From: Hominiventricola aquisgranensis
GTDB taxonomy: Bacteria > Bacillota > Clostridia > Lachnospirales > Lachnospiraceae
Assembly: GCF_040096225.1 (NCBI RefSeq)
Contig: NZ_JBBMFC010000011.1
Location: forward strand, 39,761-103,760
DNA: 64,000 nt
Direction: 5' to 3'
The first letter of the stretch is position 1. Every line of letters begins with the position of its first letter. This document shows positions 25,286 to 32,783 of this stretch, piece by piece. A program made the position numbers and the translations under genes. The notes beneath the pieces were generated by a model, which was not told where the DNA came from, searched no databases, and saw only the letters and a program-made list of their open reading frames with translations.

Positions 25286-26583
25286 AGACAGCATTCGCAC
25301 CCCCATCCCTTTTGACCGACCAGTTTTTCTGTATTTTTTTCATTTTGATATGCATCCATCATCAGCTCTGCAGTTCTTCGGATACCATCGAATCCATACA
25401 GACCTTCTCCCTGTACCAGATTGACAAAATGTCGGCTGCGACTGAAATAAGCTGCTTTCTGCCCGATTGCAAGCACTTCTTCGCCGCTGCCTCTTGGCAG
25501 GATCCGCATCTTTGGCAGGATCGTCGCGATCAGTTCCAGTTCCGGTGCGTGTTCTTTAAGCCAGAAGAACTCCTCTTTCTCTTCCGGGCTGATACTGTCC
25601 AGATAGACTGCTTTCACACGGAAACCATGTGTCAGAAGCAGTTTTGCCAGTCCCAGTGGTCTTGGATGGTATAGATAATCTAAGACAATCGGTGTCTCCT
25701 GGATCAGGTTTCTTGCTTCTGTAAGCTTTTCCTCACAGATCGCACATTCGTGCGCCAGCTCGTCTTTCGTCAGCTCCGGCAATCCAAGCATGTCTGTTAA
25801 CTGCTTTAACTGCCGTTCGATCTCTTCATAAGAAAAACTACCCGGCATATAAAGATGCTCGCGACCCAGACGTCTTGCCTGCGCTTCCATTCCATATTTT
25901 CCTGCAGGATAACAGTTGATAAACAGACGCCCCTTGCTCATCTCCAGCAGTTCCTGCCAGGTATTACAGGCAGGCAGTTCCCGCACTGTATACCCATATC
26001 GCTTCAATAGCCGCTTGATGTCACTGCTCTCATTCAGGGCAAAATCACTGCCAAATACAGAGACGCTCTTTTCCTCTGCTTCACAGACTGGAAGCATGTC
26101 ATACATAGCTTTCCGAAGCTTCTGATCCGGAGTCAGGCTATGCTTTTGCATGATTGGATCCATATAACATCGAATAAAACAGATATCCGGGAAACGTTCC
26201 TCTAATTTCCGATAAATATATTTCAGATCACTTCCCAGAAAATGATGCAGACAGACAGTAAACAGCAAAACAGCTTTTGGATGGTCTCCCCGTTTGTTCA
26301 GCACATCAGTCACTCCCTCAATGGTAAGATCATCCAGATTACTGTATAAGACATCTTTCTGCTCCACAATGACATAGGAAAAACGATCTGACGCATTCAT
26401 CTCCGCAGCAGTCAGCACAACTCCACGCATACAGTTCTCTGCACAGACATAGATCTGTATAGACTCGGGAACCTGCATCCCTGTGTGCACAATATTCCAG
26501 TTGCCGTGCACTGGCGAATTATATTCCAGCTTCGATGCAAACGGTGCAGGAAACGAAGCATCTTTTATTGCTATCCTGCTCAA
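25282..26583 (-). CDS. Nitrogenase component 1-like protein, D-type, pair 2
   Basis: A 433-residue component 1-like protein and the probable partner of the following gene. It starts at TTG 26583, overlapping the TM1266-like stop as TTGA; the N-terminus is needed for alignment with its paralogue (KLEYNSPVHGNWNIVHTG versus TLAFNSPGAEGFGVKRAG). Cysteines at 47, 51 and 111 (IYVCAENC, FTVCLHHFLGSDL) correspond to those at 70/71 and 131 of the pair 1 protein and could bind a bridging Fe-S cluster. A C-terminal cluster, GWGCECCL (C429, C431, C432), is unusual and absent from pair 1. The reaction is unknown; it could be a scaffold as easily as a catalyst. Confidence 0.88.
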   Translation of the reverse strand: MSRIAIKDASFPAPFASKLEYNSPVHGNWNIVHTGMQVPESIQIYVCAENCMRGVVLTAAEMNASDRFSYVIVEQKDVLYSNLDDLTIEGVTDVLNKRGDHPKAVLLFTVCLHHFLGSDLKYIYRKLEERFPDICFIRCYMDPIMQKHSLTPDQKLRKAMYDMLPVCEAEEKSVSVFGSDFALNESSDIKRLLKRYGYTVRELPACNTWQELLEMSKGRLFINCYPAGKYGMEAQARRLGREHLYMPGSFSYEEIERQLKQLTDMLGLPELTKDELAHECAICEEKLTEARNLIQETPIVLDYLYHPRPLGLAKLLLTHGFRVKAVYLDSISPEEKEEFFWLKEHAPELELIATILPKMRILPRGSGEEVLAIGQKAAYFSRSRHFVNLVQGEGLYGFDGIRRTAELMMDAYQNEKNTEKLVGQKGWGCECCL

Positions 26584-26855
26584 TCGTCTGCTCCTCCTTC
26601 TGCCGGAGTGATCACATTAGAATAGGCCGTCTTCGCTGATATGCCTTTTAAGTGTCCGATCTTTCCAGAAAGTGCGCTGATCTTATCCTGCGGCGCATCA
26701 ATGGCAATGCTGATGATGCTGATTCCTTTTGCACGGTATGGAATCCCCATTCTGCCAATAATGTACTGGCGCGCTTCATGAAGCAATGTGTTTAATTCTT
26801 CAATCGCATCATCCTGTTCTACAATAATGGAAATAACTGCCACTCTGGTGTCCAT
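26580..26855 (-). CDS. TM1266-type small regulator (iron-only hydrogenase system regulator family)
   Basis: A 91-residue ferredoxin-fold/ACT-like protein of the TM1266 family, usually annotated as a putative regulator of the iron-only hydrogenase system because it neighbours hydrogenase maturation genes. Family features seen are MDTRVAVISIIVEQDDAIEELN, then YIIGRMGIPYR, ISIISIAIDAP and LSGKIGHLKGISAKTAYS. It resembles the nickel-responsive NikR C-terminal fold, so it could sense a metal or a ligand; there is no DNA-binding domain. Here it lies between hypE and the second nitrogenase-like pair, with a coupled TTGA overlap, not beside an FeFe hydrogenase. Confidence 0.85.
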   Translation of the reverse strand: MDTRVAVISIIVEQDDAIEELNTLLHEARQYIIGRMGIPYRAKGISIISIAIDAPQDKISALSGKIGHLKGISAKTAYSNVITPAEGGADD

Positions 26856-26906
26856 GCTTTGATTCCTCCTGTTTATTTACAACAATTCGCAACGATTCAC
26901 AGCTGT

Positions 26907-27914
26907 TTAACAGATCCGCGGTAAAAGCTCTCCTCCTGGCTGGGGGAGCAGTGCCTGTGTTCCGATCTCAGTCTCCATGATCACTCTTCCTGGTTCTTCT
27001 GAGATCACCTCGCCAATGATCGCTGCATCTGCGGAATAAGGACATTTCCGTAATGTCTCTACAACGGCATCTGCCTCTTTTTTCGGTGCTATGATCACAA
27101 GTCTTCCTTCACATGCCAGATATAAAGGCTCCAGACCCAGCATTCCACAGACACCTTTTACTTCTGGCTGTACCGGGACAGCTTTTGCATCCAGACGAAT
27201 ACCCACATTACTCTGCCCTGCAATCTCATACAGAACTGTTCCCACTCCACCTCTGGTGGCATCACGGATCACATGCAGATCGTGTGTGGTATCCATAACT
27301 GCCTTTACCGTATTCCACAGAGGTGCACAGTCACTGGTCACATCCGCATCAATTCCGAAATCTTCCCGTTCCAGCAGGATCGTACATCCATGTCGCCCGA
27401 TATCGCCAGTCACAATGATCGCATCGCCCGGTTGTGCCAGTGCTCCACCAACAGTGACTCCTTCTTCAATCGCGCCTATTCCCGTTGTAGTGATAAATAC
27501 ACCATCCACCTGACCTTTTCCGGCTACCTTGGTATCTCCTGACACAATATGTACACCTGCTTCTTTTGCCGTTTTCTCCATGGCAGAAGCGATCTCCTCC
27601 AGTTTTTCCATAGAGAATCCTTCTTCAATGACAAATGCACAGGTAAGATACAGTGGTCTTGCTCCCATACAGGCAAGGTCATTGACCGTTCCACAGATAG
27701 ACAGTTTGCCAATATTTCCTCCCGGGAAAAATGCCGGAGAAACAATGAAACCATCCGTAGAAACTGCCATTTTCCCCACAGGCGGAAGTAGTACCGCTGC
27801 ATCATCAGCCGTCAGATCCTTATTTGCAAAATGTGCCTTGAATATCTGATCGATCAATTCAGATGTCTGCTTACCACCAGCACCATGCGCCATTGTTACT
27901 GTTTTATTTTCCAT
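26907..27914 (-). CDS. hypE: HypE, Fe-cyanide maturation protein
   Basis: A 335-residue HypE of the PurM/SelD fold, which dehydrates its C-terminal S-carboxamide to a thiocyanate that donates cyanide to iron on HypC/HypD. Motifs include MAHGAGGKQTSELID, NDLACMGARPLYL and the acidic ATP/Mg site. The protein ends PRIC: the terminal cysteine that HypF modifies is present, so the enzyme should work. ATG 27914 has AAGG eight bases upstream and is preferred over a GTG three bases earlier. A 150-bp inverted-repeat element lies directly upstream, between it and hypD. Confidence 0.94.
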   Translation of the reverse strand: MENKTVTMAHGAGGKQTSELIDQIFKAHFANKDLTADDAAVLLPPVGKMAVSTDGFIVSPAFFPGGNIGKLSICGTVNDLACMGARPLYLTCAFVIEEGFSMEKLEEIASAMEKTAKEAGVHIVSGDTKVAGKGQVDGVFITTTGIGAIEEGVTVGGALAQPGDAIIVTGDIGRHGCTILLEREDFGIDADVTSDCAPLWNTVKAVMDTTHDLHVIRDATRGGVGTVLYEIAGQSNVGIRLDAKAVPVQPEVKGVCGMLGLEPLYLACEGRLVIIAPKKEADAVVETLRKCPYSADAAIIGEVISEEPGRVIMETEIGTQALLPQPGGELLPRIC

Positions 27915-27944
27915 CACATTTTCCTTCTTTCTTTAGGTATTGGC

Positions 27945-28094
27945 AACTATTCAGAGCCACATTCGCAAAACCGCTTCTTCGAAGCTTTCCTTTTGCTCAT
28001 GTATGGCTTCTCGCCATATACAGGCACCGAAATATGTTCCTGTATGCAAGCATACGTCACATATTTACGAGCCTGTGCATGGCTCTGAATAGTT
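27945..28094. repeat. 150-bp structured repeat with 14-bp terminal inverted repeats
   Basis: The ends are a perfect inverted repeat, AACTATTCAGAGCC (27945-27958) and GGCTCTGAATAGTT (28081-28094). The interior holds further complementary stretches (ACAGGC ... GCCTGT; CGAAATATGT ... ACATATTTACG; ATGGC ... GCCAT), so the transcript would fold into a long branched hairpin. The right end supplies the TAA stop of hypD. A shorter hairpin with the same arms lies at 29357-29393. It is MITE-like, with no coding capacity. Confidence 0.7.
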
Positions 28095-29121
28095 ATGCAT
28101 ATTGATAGTACGCAGAACATGCTCCCTCACCGGATACCATACAAGCCCCCACCGGATGCTGCGGCGTACAGACTTTTCCGAACACTTTACAATCGGAGGG
28201 TCTGCATTTTCCCTGCAGCACATCGCCGCAACGACAGGCAGGATTCGGTTTTCCTTCTATCTTTGGCATCTGATATTTAATCCGCGCATCAAACTCCTGC
28301 CACTCCTGTCTTAGCCTCATTCCAGATGCAGGGATCACCCCCAGCCCTCGCCATTCACTGTCACAGGCTTCCATCATCTCATCTACCAGCTGCTGTGCCT
28401 CCCTGCTTCCATCCTGTGTCACCACACGTGGATAACAGTTTACAAAAAACGGCTTTCCTTCCTGAAATTTTGCCAGTGCAACTGCAAGTGCTGTCATCAG
28501 CTCTTTTGCCGTAAATCCTGCCACAACACCACTGATGCCTTCTTCTGCTAATGTCTCACACAGATGTGTTCCTGTGATGGCATTGACATGTCCCGGATAT
28601 AAAAATACATCGGCGCTTCCCTTTAACGCTTCATAAGCCTGAGGCATGGTTTTGTTGGCAGTCAGTATGGAGTAATTGTGAAGGCCGTCTTCCTTTGCCG
28701 CTTTGACGGAAAGACATCCCGCCGGTGTTGTTGTCTCGAATCCAACCGACAAAAATACCACCTGCTCATCCCTGTGTTCTCTGGCATATTTTTCAGCATC
28801 CGCCGGAGAATACACAATGCGGACCTTTGCCCCCTGTTCCCGCGCACCCGCAAGACTCATCTTCGTTCCTGGCACACGGACCAGATCTCCAAAAGTACAG
28901 ATAGTAACCCTCTTTTCCAGTGCCAGGTAAATTGCTTCGTCAATAAAACTGACCGGTGTTACACATACCGGACATCCCGGTCCTGAGATCAGCTCTACCT
29001 GTTCCGGCAGTAATTTACGGATTCCCAGCCGGAAGATCTCATGAGTATGTGTCCCACACACTTCCATGATCCGCACATGAGGACCATCATAGGTTTCAAT
29101 TATCTCTCTGGCTGTCTTCAT
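28093..29121 (-). CDS. hypD: HypD, Fe-S scaffold for Fe(CN)2CO assembly
   Basis: A 342-residue HypD, the 4Fe-4S protein that with HypC builds the Fe(CN)2CO unit of NiFe hydrogenases. The family cysteines are present: MEVCGTHTHEIFRLGI, SGPGCPVCVTP, FVNCYPRVV, and the C-terminal CRCGDVLQGKCRPSDC ... KVCTPQHPVGAC set. The start overlaps the hypC stop as ATGA. The stop codon lies in the first bases of the 150-bp repeat, so the last codons may have been rewritten by it. No hydrogenase subunit gene occurs in the window. Confidence 0.95.
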   Translation of the reverse strand: MKTAREIIETYDGPHVRIMEVCGTHTHEIFRLGIRKLLPEQVELISGPGCPVCVTPVSFIDEAIYLALEKRVTICTFGDLVRVPGTKMSLAGAREQGAKVRIVYSPADAEKYAREHRDEQVVFLSVGFETTTPAGCLSVKAAKEDGLHNYSILTANKTMPQAYEALKGSADVFLYPGHVNAITGTHLCETLAEEGISGVVAGFTAKELMTALAVALAKFQEGKPFFVNCYPRVVTQDGSREAQQLVDEMMEACDSEWRGLGVIPASGMRLRQEWQEFDARIKYQMPKIEGKPNPACRCGDVLQGKCRPSDCKVFGKVCTPQHPVGACMVSGEGACSAYYQYA

Positions 29122-29330
29122 TGTAAAAATTCCTCCATGAGATGCTCTGTCTCGCTGTCATCCTCTTCTGTGATCTTTGCGATGGCCACACCTGCATGAA
29201 CCATCACGTAATCTCCCGGCTCCAGATCTTCCAGAAGCTGGGCAGAAACCTCTCTTTTTGCACCGCCTGCATCAATAACTGCAGTACCATTGCTGATCTT
29301 TACTACTTTCGCAGATAAACCTACACACAT
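29118..29330 (-). CDS. hypC: HypC, Fe carrier chaperone
   Basis: A 70-residue HypC/HybG-type chaperone. The start is ATG 29330, giving the invariant MCVGLSAKVVKI, whose cysteine 2 binds the iron being decorated; a longer upstream reading frame lacks this. The middle motif LEDLEPGDYVMVHAGVAIAKI is typical. In classical systems HypC delivers the Fe group to the large subunit of a NiFe hydrogenase. Here it is co-transcribed with nitrogenase-like genes, so the recipient may be different. It is coupled to hypD by an ATGA overlap. Confidence 0.93.
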   Translation of the reverse strand: MCVGLSAKVVKISNGTAVIDAGGAKREVSAQLLEDLEPGDYVMVHAGVAIAKITEEDDSETEHLMEEFLQ

Positions 29331-29356
29331 TTTTATAGCCTCCCATTCTATACTGT

Positions 29357-29393
29357 AACTATTCAGAGCCCATGTGCATAGCTCTGAATAGTT
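29357..29393. repeat. Short hairpin sharing the arms of the 150-bp repeat
   Basis: AACTATTCAGAGC (29357-29369) and GCTCTGAATAGTT (29381-29393) form a 13-bp perfect stem with an 11-base loop. The arms match the terminal repeats at 27945 and 28081. It encodes the last ten or so residues of HypF (ending AMHMGSE) and its TAG stop. Confidence 0.75.
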
Positions 29394-31701
29394 GTGCCAT
29401 ACCATATGCCGCCTGTCCGACAGCGATTCCTCCGTCATTTGGCGGAACCATACGGTGCCGCAGCACTTCAAATCCTTCTTCTGTCAACCGTTCTTCTGTC
29501 AGACGCAACAACAGGCGATTCTGAAACACGCCACCGCTTAAGACAGCTTTCTGCCTGCCGCTTACATTTCGAGCTTCCACACAGACAGCTGTGATCTGCT
29601 CTGCCAGTATCTCATGGAACCAATACGCCAGTCTGCCACTATCTGCCCCCTGCAGCTTTGCTTCCACAATCCGCTGCACCAACAATTGGGTATTCAGAAT
29701 AACATGTCCGTCTTCTTCATATACCAACGGATCTATTTTCTTATTTTGTTTCTGTTCATGATCTTTTTGCTCATATGCTTCTGCTGCAAATTCCAGTGCC
29801 ATGGATGCCTCTCCTTCAAAGCTGGACTTATGTCTGATACCAAGAATTGCACTGACTGCATCAAATAACCGTCCCACACTGGTAGAGAGCACTGTATTCA
29901 ACTTCCTGTCTGCCATGGCAAACTGTACCTTGCTCTCTTTCTCACTACACAGATCAAGCTTTTTCATAATCTCCCCTGCAAGCTCACGGTCTTTGGTATA
30001 GCCGTAGATCATAGATACTGCGATCCGCCAGCCTTCTTTTGCAGAAATATCTCCGCCAATTTGTAAAAATGGAGTTATATTTCCAAATCTGGTAAAGTCC
30101 TCATAATCTGCCAGCAGAATCTCTCCACCCCAGATCGTACCATCTGTTCCATATCCGGTTCCGTCAAAGGCAACTCCAATGACCGGCTCCTGACAGTCAT
30201 TTTCTACCATGCAGGATAAAATATGTGCATAATGGTGCTGCACCTTTACTATCGGATAACCCAGCTCTTCTGCCACCACTGTGGAATTATATTTCGGATG
30301 CAGATCACAGACTACCACCTGCGGATGTACTTCCAATAGTGTCTGAAACCGTTGGATCGTCTCCTGCAGTGCTTTTACTGTCCTTAAGTCTTCCAGGTCT
30401 CCCACATATGGAGACGGATAAAACCGACTGTCCACACCAATACAAAAGGTATTCTTCAGCTCTCCACCGACTGCGAGCACCTTCCCTTTCCAGTCTGTCG
30501 ACATCATAAATGGAAGCGGTGCATAACCTCTGGAACGTCGGATCATGTACGGTTCATTTTTGTAAAAGTCCATGACCGTATCATCTGCCCGGATCCTGAT
30601 CTTTCGATTATGGGACAGCATGGCATCACACAGATGTGACAGCTCCGCAACTGCCTCCGTATCCTCGCGGCAGATCGGTGCGCCGGAAGTATTTCCACTT
30701 GTCATGACCAGAATATCCGGCATCTTGATTCCGTCATCATACTGAAAAATTAATAACTGCACAGGTGCATATGGAAGCATCACTCCAACTTTTGGATTGC
30801 CCGGTGCAATAGAAGGCGCCAGTCTTCCGTCATTTTCTTTATCCAGCAGAAGGATTGGTTTTTGATGGCCGGTCAGGATCATCTCCTGCTCCGGTGTCAT
30901 CACACATTCCCGCTTTACCACCGATTCATCCTTTGCCATAACTGCAAAAGGCTTGGCCGGACGTCTCTTTAACATCCGCAGACGCTGGACTGCTTCTTCA
31001 TTGGTAGCATCACAGCACAGATGGAAGCCGCCGATTCCTTTGATCGCCACAATCTTGCCTTCGCTGATCATCTGGCGCGTATAAGTGATGGCATCCCGTC
31101 CCCGCTCTGATCTGCCGATCAGATAAACTTCCGGTCCACATTTGTTACAGCACACCGGCTGCGCATCATAGCGCCTTGTCGTTTCATCCTCATATTCCTC
31201 TGCACAGTCCGGGCACATGGGAAATTCTTTCATGCTCGTCCGTTCCCGGTCATAGGGCAGCGCATCCAGAATGGTAAGTCTTGGCCCGCAGCAGGTACAA
31301 TTGATAAATGGATGCAGATAACGTCTGTCCTTCGGATCATACATTTCTTCCTTACATTCTTCGCAGATCGCAATATCCGGCGAAACAAAGATCTCTCCCT
31401 TGGTCTTTTCACTTTCAATAATATCAAACGTCTCAAAATGCATGTCTGTCTCTGCTGTGACATCCTCTGTATTGATTTTTAAAATAGCTGCACGTTTGGG
31501 TGGTTGGACTTCCAGTGCCTTCAGGAATCCTTCCATCTGTTTCTTTTGCCCCTGAGCATATATTTCCACATAAGGTCCCTTATTGCAGACCGTTCCGCAG
31601 ATTCCGTTGGATGTCGCATGACGACTCACCGTTGGCCGAAAACCAACCCCCTGAACGATGCCATATACTCGGATACGCCAGGTCAGTTCCTTCTTGTTCA
31701 T
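29359..31701 (-). CDS. hypF: HypF, carbamoyltransferase for cyanide ligand synthesis
   Basis: A 780-residue HypF, which makes the cyanide precursor from carbamoyl phosphate and transfers it to the HypE C-terminal cysteine. Domains in order: acylphosphatase (VYGIVQGVGFRP, residues 12-23), two zinc fingers (C113-C116/C135-C138 and C163-C166/C185-C188), YrdC-like (about 205-390), and Kae1-like with VCDLHPKYNS and VQHHYAHIL. Full length and all motifs suggest an active enzyme. It begins 20 bases after the K-type subunit of pair 1. Its C-terminal codons lie in a hairpin repeat (29357-29393). Confidence 0.95.
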   Translation of the reverse strand: MNKKELTWRIRVYGIVQGVGFRPTVSRHATSNGICGTVCNKGPYVEIYAQGQKKQMEGFLKALEVQPPKRAAILKINTEDVTAETDMHFETFDIIESEKTKGEIFVSPDIAICEECKEEMYDPKDRRYLHPFINCTCCGPRLTILDALPYDRERTSMKEFPMCPDCAEEYEDETTRRYDAQPVCCNKCGPEVYLIGRSERGRDAITYTRQMISEGKIVAIKGIGGFHLCCDATNEEAVQRLRMLKRRPAKPFAVMAKDESVVKRECVMTPEQEMILTGHQKPILLLDKENDGRLAPSIAPGNPKVGVMLPYAPVQLLIFQYDDGIKMPDILVMTSGNTSGAPICREDTEAVAELSHLCDAMLSHNRKIRIRADDTVMDFYKNEPYMIRRSRGYAPLPFMMSTDWKGKVLAVGGELKNTFCIGVDSRFYPSPYVGDLEDLRTVKALQETIQRFQTLLEVHPQVVVCDLHPKYNSTVVAEELGYPIVKVQHHYAHILSCMVENDCQEPVIGVAFDGTGYGTDGTIWGGEILLADYEDFTRFGNITPFLQIGGDISAKEGWRIAVSMIYGYTKDRELAGEIMKKLDLCSEKESKVQFAMADRKLNTVLSTSVGRLFDAVSAILGIRHKSSFEGEASMALEFAAEAYEQKDHEQKQNKKIDPLVYEEDGHVILNTQLLVQRIVEAKLQGADSGRLAYWFHEILAEQITAVCVEARNVSGRQKAVLSGGVFQNRLLLRLTEERLTEEGFEVLRHRMVPPNDGGIAVGQAAYGMAQLFRAMHMGSE

Positions 31702-31721
31702 ACTCTTCCCTCATCACAGGA

Positions 31722-32783
31722 TCATTGGCAACCCGGTTTTCTCACTTCCGTAAGACGTCCCGATACAGCAAAATGCACCGTGTCCACAAAAGTTCCGGAA
31801 AATTCTGGTGTCATCCGCTCCATGCAGCGATCCGCATAGATCACGTCGAAATCTCCGCTTTCCACCAACTGGATATAATCCTCTTCATCTCTCAAGTGAA
31901 GATCTCCATCCTTGCGAAGTTCCGGCTTTACCATGAACCAGCTCGCCACCGTTATCTGTGCATCCGGCGCCTTTTTTAAAATTTCTTCCCGAATGGCAGA
32001 ACCAATTACCTGCTGGTGTACAATCAGCACCTTTTTCCTATGATAATCCATGTCAAAAATCAGTTCATCCACCAGCGGATATCCAACCTCATAAGGTGTT
32101 CCATAGGTTCGTTCCAGATATTTTGCCGCCTCCAGGGCTGCCGGAGATACCACAATATGTCTCTCCACATTGGAAACCTTCTTCACAGCCCCCAGTCCGT
32201 CTCCCATTCCATAACAGACAGCTGTCTTTCCTTCCTCTGCAAAACGTTTTCTGATACGATCTGCAGCATACAGATCACTGATATCCTGCGGTGTCATACC
32301 AAGGATCCCGACCCTGCCCGGAATCACATCTTCCTTTTCACCTGCAAAAACATAAAACAGTTCCAGCCATGCTTTTTCTTCGCCTTTATCATACAGTTCC
32401 ATGCCATCCGTATCCACAGTCATGATCGGCAGATCCACCTTTTTCTCTGTCATACGCTTTAATGCATGATAATCGGTTCCGATCACGGCAGGAACCGGTG
32501 TTCCGATGATCGCCGCAAATTTTGCATCCAGCTTTGTGGCTGCATCTGCAAGCTTTGCCACCAGTCTGTCATCCCGGCCAAGAATCGCATCCATATCACG
32601 AAGTCCCGCACTGAACAGGGCACTTTTGCTCTCAAACCACCGCGGCTCATCAAATCCACAGATATTTCCGGTACAGCCACCGGCATCACAGATCACGATA
32701 ATCCCGCCAAATTCATAAAATACAGATACTGCACCGGACTGATCCGGTGCAAAAGGTGTCAGGAATTTTCTAAGCCCTCTCAT
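31722..32783 (-). CDS. Nitrogenase component 1-like protein, K-type, pair 1
   Basis: A 353-residue component 1 superfamily protein. ATG 32783 (MRGLRKFLTPFAPDQSGAVS) has GGAGG upstream; codons before it lie inside the partner gene and are not conserved. It contains ICDAGGCTGNICG (C32, C37, C42), DEPRWF, GLRDMDAILG, GTPVPAVIGTDY and the end HFAVSGRL, matching the pair 2 K-type protein block by block. The C37 position corresponds to a P-cluster-type ligand. It overlaps the D-type partner by 14 bases and precedes hypF by 20 bases. Function unknown; not a NifK by length (NifK is near 510 residues). Confidence 0.88.
   Translation of the reverse strand: MRGLRKFLTPFAPDQSGAVSVFYEFGGIIVICDAGGCTGNICGFDEPRWFESKSALFSAGLRDMDAILGRDDRLVAKLADAATKLDAKFAAIIGTPVPAVIGTDYHALKRMTEKKVDLPIMTVDTDGMELYDKGEEKAWLELFYVFAGEKEDVIPGRVGILGMTPQDISDLYAADRIRKRFAEEGKTAVCYGMGDGLGAVKKVSNVERHIVVSPAALEAAKYLERTYGTPYEVGYPLVDELIFDMDYHRKKVLIVHQQVIGSAIREEILKKAPDAQITVASWFMVKPELRKDGDLHLRDEEDYIQLVESGDFDVIYADRCMERMTPEFSGTFVDTVHFAVSGRLTEVRKPGCQ

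Noticed and set aside
26907..31701. NiFe hydrogenase operon
   Set aside because: Only the Fe-ligand maturation genes are present. No large or small subunit, HypA, HypB or endoprotease was found.
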